A DNA stretch of 64,000 nucleotides, taken from Dyadobacter pollutisoli (GTDB taxonomy: Bacteria > Bacteroidota > Bacteroidia > Cytophagales > Spirosomataceae). The position numbers and the translations under genes are program-made. The stretch covers positions 1,366,501 to 1,430,500 of the forward strand of contig NZ_CP112998.1 of assembly GCF_026625565.1 (NCBI RefSeq), written 5' to 3'. Below the pieces are notes generated by a model. That model saw nothing but the letters and a program-made list of their open reading frames with translations, ran no database searches and was not told the origin of the DNA. Of this stretch, positions 62,401-64,000 are shown piece after piece; the first letter of the stretch is position 1; each line of letters begins with the position of its first letter.

Positions 62401-63566
62401 TGTCAAACGCCATTAAATTTACGCTGGGACCTGGAGAGGTGTCCGTAACGGTGGACGTTCAGCAGACCAGGGAAGACAGGATGGTCGAGATCAGGGTCAA
62501 AGACACGGGTATTGGCATTCCCCCGGAGAAACACGATTTGATTTTCGAGCGATTTTTTCAGAATGACCTGCCCAATACGATCATCAACCAGGGAAGCGGT
62601 ATCGGGCTTGCCATTACGAAGGAATTTATTCGGATTCACGGCGGGTCCATACGTGTCGAAAGTGAAGTGGGCCAGGGAAGCTGTTTTATAGTGATGCTTT
62701 CTTTGAAAATGCCGGGCAGCACGGTGCACGAAGTGGTTAACGAGCCTGTTCAGCCTGTTTTGTCCGATGTCAGGATTCAAACCGAACATGCTTCCACAGG
62801 CAAGCCGCTCATTTTGATCGTGGAAGATAATGAAGATTTCCGTTTTTATCTCAAAGACAATCTGAAACATTCGTATTCGGTGATTGATGCCTCGACAGGC
62901 GAGGAGGGTTGGGCCAAGGCTATAGTACAAAAACCCCGCCTGATCGTGACCGACATTATGATGCCGGGATTGAATGGCCTTGACTTTTGCAAAATGGTGA
63001 AGTCAGACGAGCGAGTGGCCCATACACCTGTTATTTTACTCACCGCACGATCAGAAGATGAACAGCGCCTGGAAGGCTTTGAAGCAGGGGCCGATGAATA
63101 CATTGGCAAACCATTCAATTTTCAAGTGCTGGAATCAAGAATTAAAAACCTTATCACGTCTCGTGAAGAACTTCATTCCCTCTTCGCGCCGAAGAATGGG
63201 ATTAAAGCAAGTGAAATTCAGATCACTTCATTGGATCAGCTGTTTCTTAAGGAAATGGTTCAGGTAATTGAGAAGCACATCTCGAATGCCGAATTCAGTG
63301 TTACTGATCTGGCCCGTGAAATGGGTGTGAGCCGTTCGCAATTTTTCAAAAGGGTCCAGACACTTACAGGCAAGTCTCCACTGGAAGTAATACGGTTAAT
63401 CAGACTGCAGCATGCTGCGCAACTCCTGGAAAAAAGCCAGCTTTCCGTTTCTGAAATTGCCTACCAGGTCGGCTTTAACAATCCTAAATATTTTACACGC
63501 TACTTCAAGGAAGAGTATCACACCCTACCTTCCGCCTATGCAGGTGGCAAGCGGGCGGCAGAGTAA
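59424..63566 (+). CDS. Hybrid two-component regulator (HTCS), second copy
   Basis: A 1380-residue paralogue of the HTCS at 28280-32437. Signal about 10-29 (SIILILLMYTPFVSLGQ); Reg_prop propeller about 35-690; Y_Y_Y domain about 740-815; membrane helix about 823-842. Kinase with NVSHELRTP (His879), NLLSNAIKFT and DTGIGIPPEK; receiver about 1128-1240 with Asp1177; AraC-type DNA-binding domain about 1285-1375. It is co-directional with GH29 (11-base gap), so its level probably follows that unit. Having two HTCS suggests two glycan signals, or that the loci were once separate. Confidence 0.92.
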   Translation: MVKRLSLPMSVRSIILILLMYTPFVSLGQEHRFVHINARDGLSHGHVTAIYRDQTGFLWIGTESGLNRFDGYTNKVFRNDASDSSSLFYDYISGLFKMPEGNMGVLTAAGPCLYDPAREAFSGPSQGFKAYPIKNPNDLKTVVSDKEGNFWFIINDGGLICYNEKSKKSIIVKHSDRDGTSIVSNKVTSIVQEKVGSYWIAHSNGMVENMVLEEHGVKVTKRLNFFNDRRLTKNDYLQCRLTADSDGDIWVYPTNYEMGVAYLNRRQGKIVHLGKTFGAPRLSSDMITGVVDDAEGNIWISNGQSGIDVMDKKRMAVTNMSHSAENDHTLSHNAVTTVLKDSDGIIWAGTFKGGLNYFHKNIMRFPLINRYSKPYGLPFDDINAFVEDKKGNLWLGTNGGGLIHFNRANGKFTTYRHDPKNSQSLASDVIVTLCLDHQNQLWIGTFLGGLNSFDGQKFTRYQHDPAEPKSLSGRSVWQIFEDSQRRLWIGTLDGGLCLFDRNTKTFAKYNHPAQRALYSAYVPTIFEDSHGDIWFGTSIGIDVLMKTSGEIVHYETEKNNPKSLGSNDVLGILEDSKGRIWIGTRVGLSVWQRKSNTFINYTEKQGLPHNAILSMVEDADGKLWLGTPNGLSSATISSDKASLKVSFTNYSEIDGLQGKQFNEDAALRMRSGELIFGGVNGFNIFRPRDLDKNRIVPRLVLTDFQLFNRSILPKYLAGARFTLDSSITTNPPILLHASDNVFSIEFAALSFIQPAKNQFKYKLEGFNEDWLGTDASNRKVSFTNLDAGDYVFRVIASNNDGLWNKEGIALNIKVLPPFWKSLTAYILYVVAIVLLLLAIRRLIQERERMKFAIRQTSEEAKRSRELDILKTKFFTNVSHELRTPLSLILAPVEKLSERATDVHERRQFELIQRNGRRLLNLVNQLLDFRKLEEKELRYQPSDGDIILFIKDTVYSFSDLSDKKEIRLTFNSNVLALETIFDHDKLEKILFNLLSNAIKFTLGPGEVSVTVDVQQTREDRMVEIRVKDTGIGIPPEKHDLIFERFFQNDLPNTIINQGSGIGLAITKEFIRIHGGSIRVESEVGQGSCFIVMLSLKMPGSTVHEVVNEPVQPVLSDVRIQTEHASTGKPLILIVEDNEDFRFYLKDNLKHSYSVIDASTGEEGWAKAIVQKPRLIVTDIMMPGLNGLDFCKMVKSDERVAHTPVILLTARSEDEQRLEGFEAGADEYIGKPFNFQVLESRIKNLITSREELHSLFAPKNGIKASEIQITSLDQLFLKEMVQVIEKHISNAEFSVTDLAREMGVSRSQFFKRVQTLTGKSPLEVIRLIRLQHAAQLLEKSQLSVSEIAYQVGFNNPKYFTRYFKEEYHTLPSAYAGGKRAAE

Positions 63567-63675
63567 ACCGGCAACGTACCCGATCGGGACAATTTTCACC
63601 ATCATTTGGGATGTTTTATCCCGTTTACAAAGAATCCGTTTCCCTACTTTTGGGCCATTCATTCTTTGATGTCCC
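63567..63675. other. Spacer after the second HTCS
   Basis: A short palindrome CCCGATCGGG occurs near 63580-63589 without a T-run. Nothing else is seen before the small membrane ORF. Confidence 0.3.
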
Positions 63676-63876
63676 ATGAAAAGAAAACTAACAATACTTC
63701 TTTGTCTGGAAGTGTTTTCCTATGTATTGCTTTCTGCATTGATCAGTTGGGTGGCTGCTTTACTGTGCAATTTATTCTGAGGCGAGGTGCTTGCCTCCGC
63801 GGTCCTTTTCATAACAGTTTTGGCCCTGGCCGTACATTATCTCTTCCTTAACGAAGATTGCATTGCGCTGCGCTAA
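63676..63876 (+). pseudogene. Small two-helix membrane ORF interrupted by TGA
   Basis: The frame from the ATG at 63676 encodes MKRKLTILLCLEVFSYVLLS and a further hydrophobic stretch, reaches TGA at 63778-63780 (34 codons), and continues in the same frame as EVLASAVLFITVLALAVHYL to a TAA at 63874. Both halves are membrane-helix-like with similar codon use, so a 66-residue two-helix protein has probably been split by a nonsense change. A real 34-aa peptide, read-through or a sequencing error are alternatives. No family recognised. Confidence 0.45.
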
Positions 63877-64000
63877 TGATAGCGTTGTGTCTTCATCCTT
63901 CTATTACAAAATCAAGTTTAATTGAGATAAAATATGTACTGATTTTACGCATTTGGATCATCTGTGGACTTTTTATCACTTTAATTAGGACTAATCCATA
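63877..64000. other. Window end without a recognised gene
   Basis: AT-rich sequence to the end of the window with no ORF or hairpin that can be supported. It may be the upstream region of a gene beyond the window. Confidence 0.3.

Overview
The window looks like chromosome of a Bacteroidota species, most likely Cytophagales (a Dyadobacter- or Spirosoma-like organism; genus is inference). The grounds are a SusC/SusD pair, two one-protein hybrid two-component regulators, many short-signal lipoproteins, weak or absent Shine-Dalgarno sequences, some TAnnTTTG-like promoter boxes and mid-range GC. No rRNA, tRNA or CRISPR array was found.

Left part (1-9600). After the C-terminal end of a serine hydrolase comes a minus-strand group: AdhP-type alcohol dehydrogenase, a possible 50-aa ORF, a 229-aa lipoprotein and a 35-aa mini-lipoprotein. 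Next is a scarred zone (about 2.8-5.4 kb) with two broken serine-recombinase C-termini. An AT-rich island there carries an aspartyl-protease-like lipoprotein, is bounded by 25-bp imperfect direct repeats, and abuts a truncated universal stress protein (Usp) gene. A P-type cation ATPase, a full Usp and a degraded phosphotransferase-like pseudogene follow.

Stress and acetate region (9.6-28.2 kb). A plus-strand run encodes dodecin, a Gfo/Idh/MocA oxidoreductase, acetate kinase, phosphoketolase, a glycine-zipper stress protein, Usp, a BON protein and Usp. It converges at a hairpin on a minus-strand operon of a membrane protein, a succinyl-CoA:acetate CoA-transferase, a lipoprotein and two degenerate Usps. 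Phosphoketolase and AckA would turn sugar phosphates into acetate plus ATP, and the CoA-transferase could return acetate to acetyl-CoA. A GbsR/MarR regulator then precedes a TolC/HlyD/FtsX/ABC efflux set, followed by a second stress-protein paralogue and CinA.

Polysaccharide utilization locus (28.3-63.6 kb). A minus-strand HTCS faces a 14-gene plus-strand array: SusC, SusD, an FG-GAP/ASPIC lipoprotein, GH43, exported Gfo/Idh/MocA, a 77-aa protein, sodium/sugar symporter, GH95, GH43, exported VOC protein, GH43, exported ThuA, a tandem esterase and GH10 xylanase. An AraC regulator sits divergent to a second unit of PDZ protein, mutarotase, GH29 and a second HTCS. The enzymes fit a substituted xylan carrying arabinose/xylose, ester and L-fucose or L-galactose decorations. 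The exported oxidoreductase and ThuA suggest an added oxidative (keto-sugar) step. The window ends in a small membrane ORF broken by an in-frame TGA.
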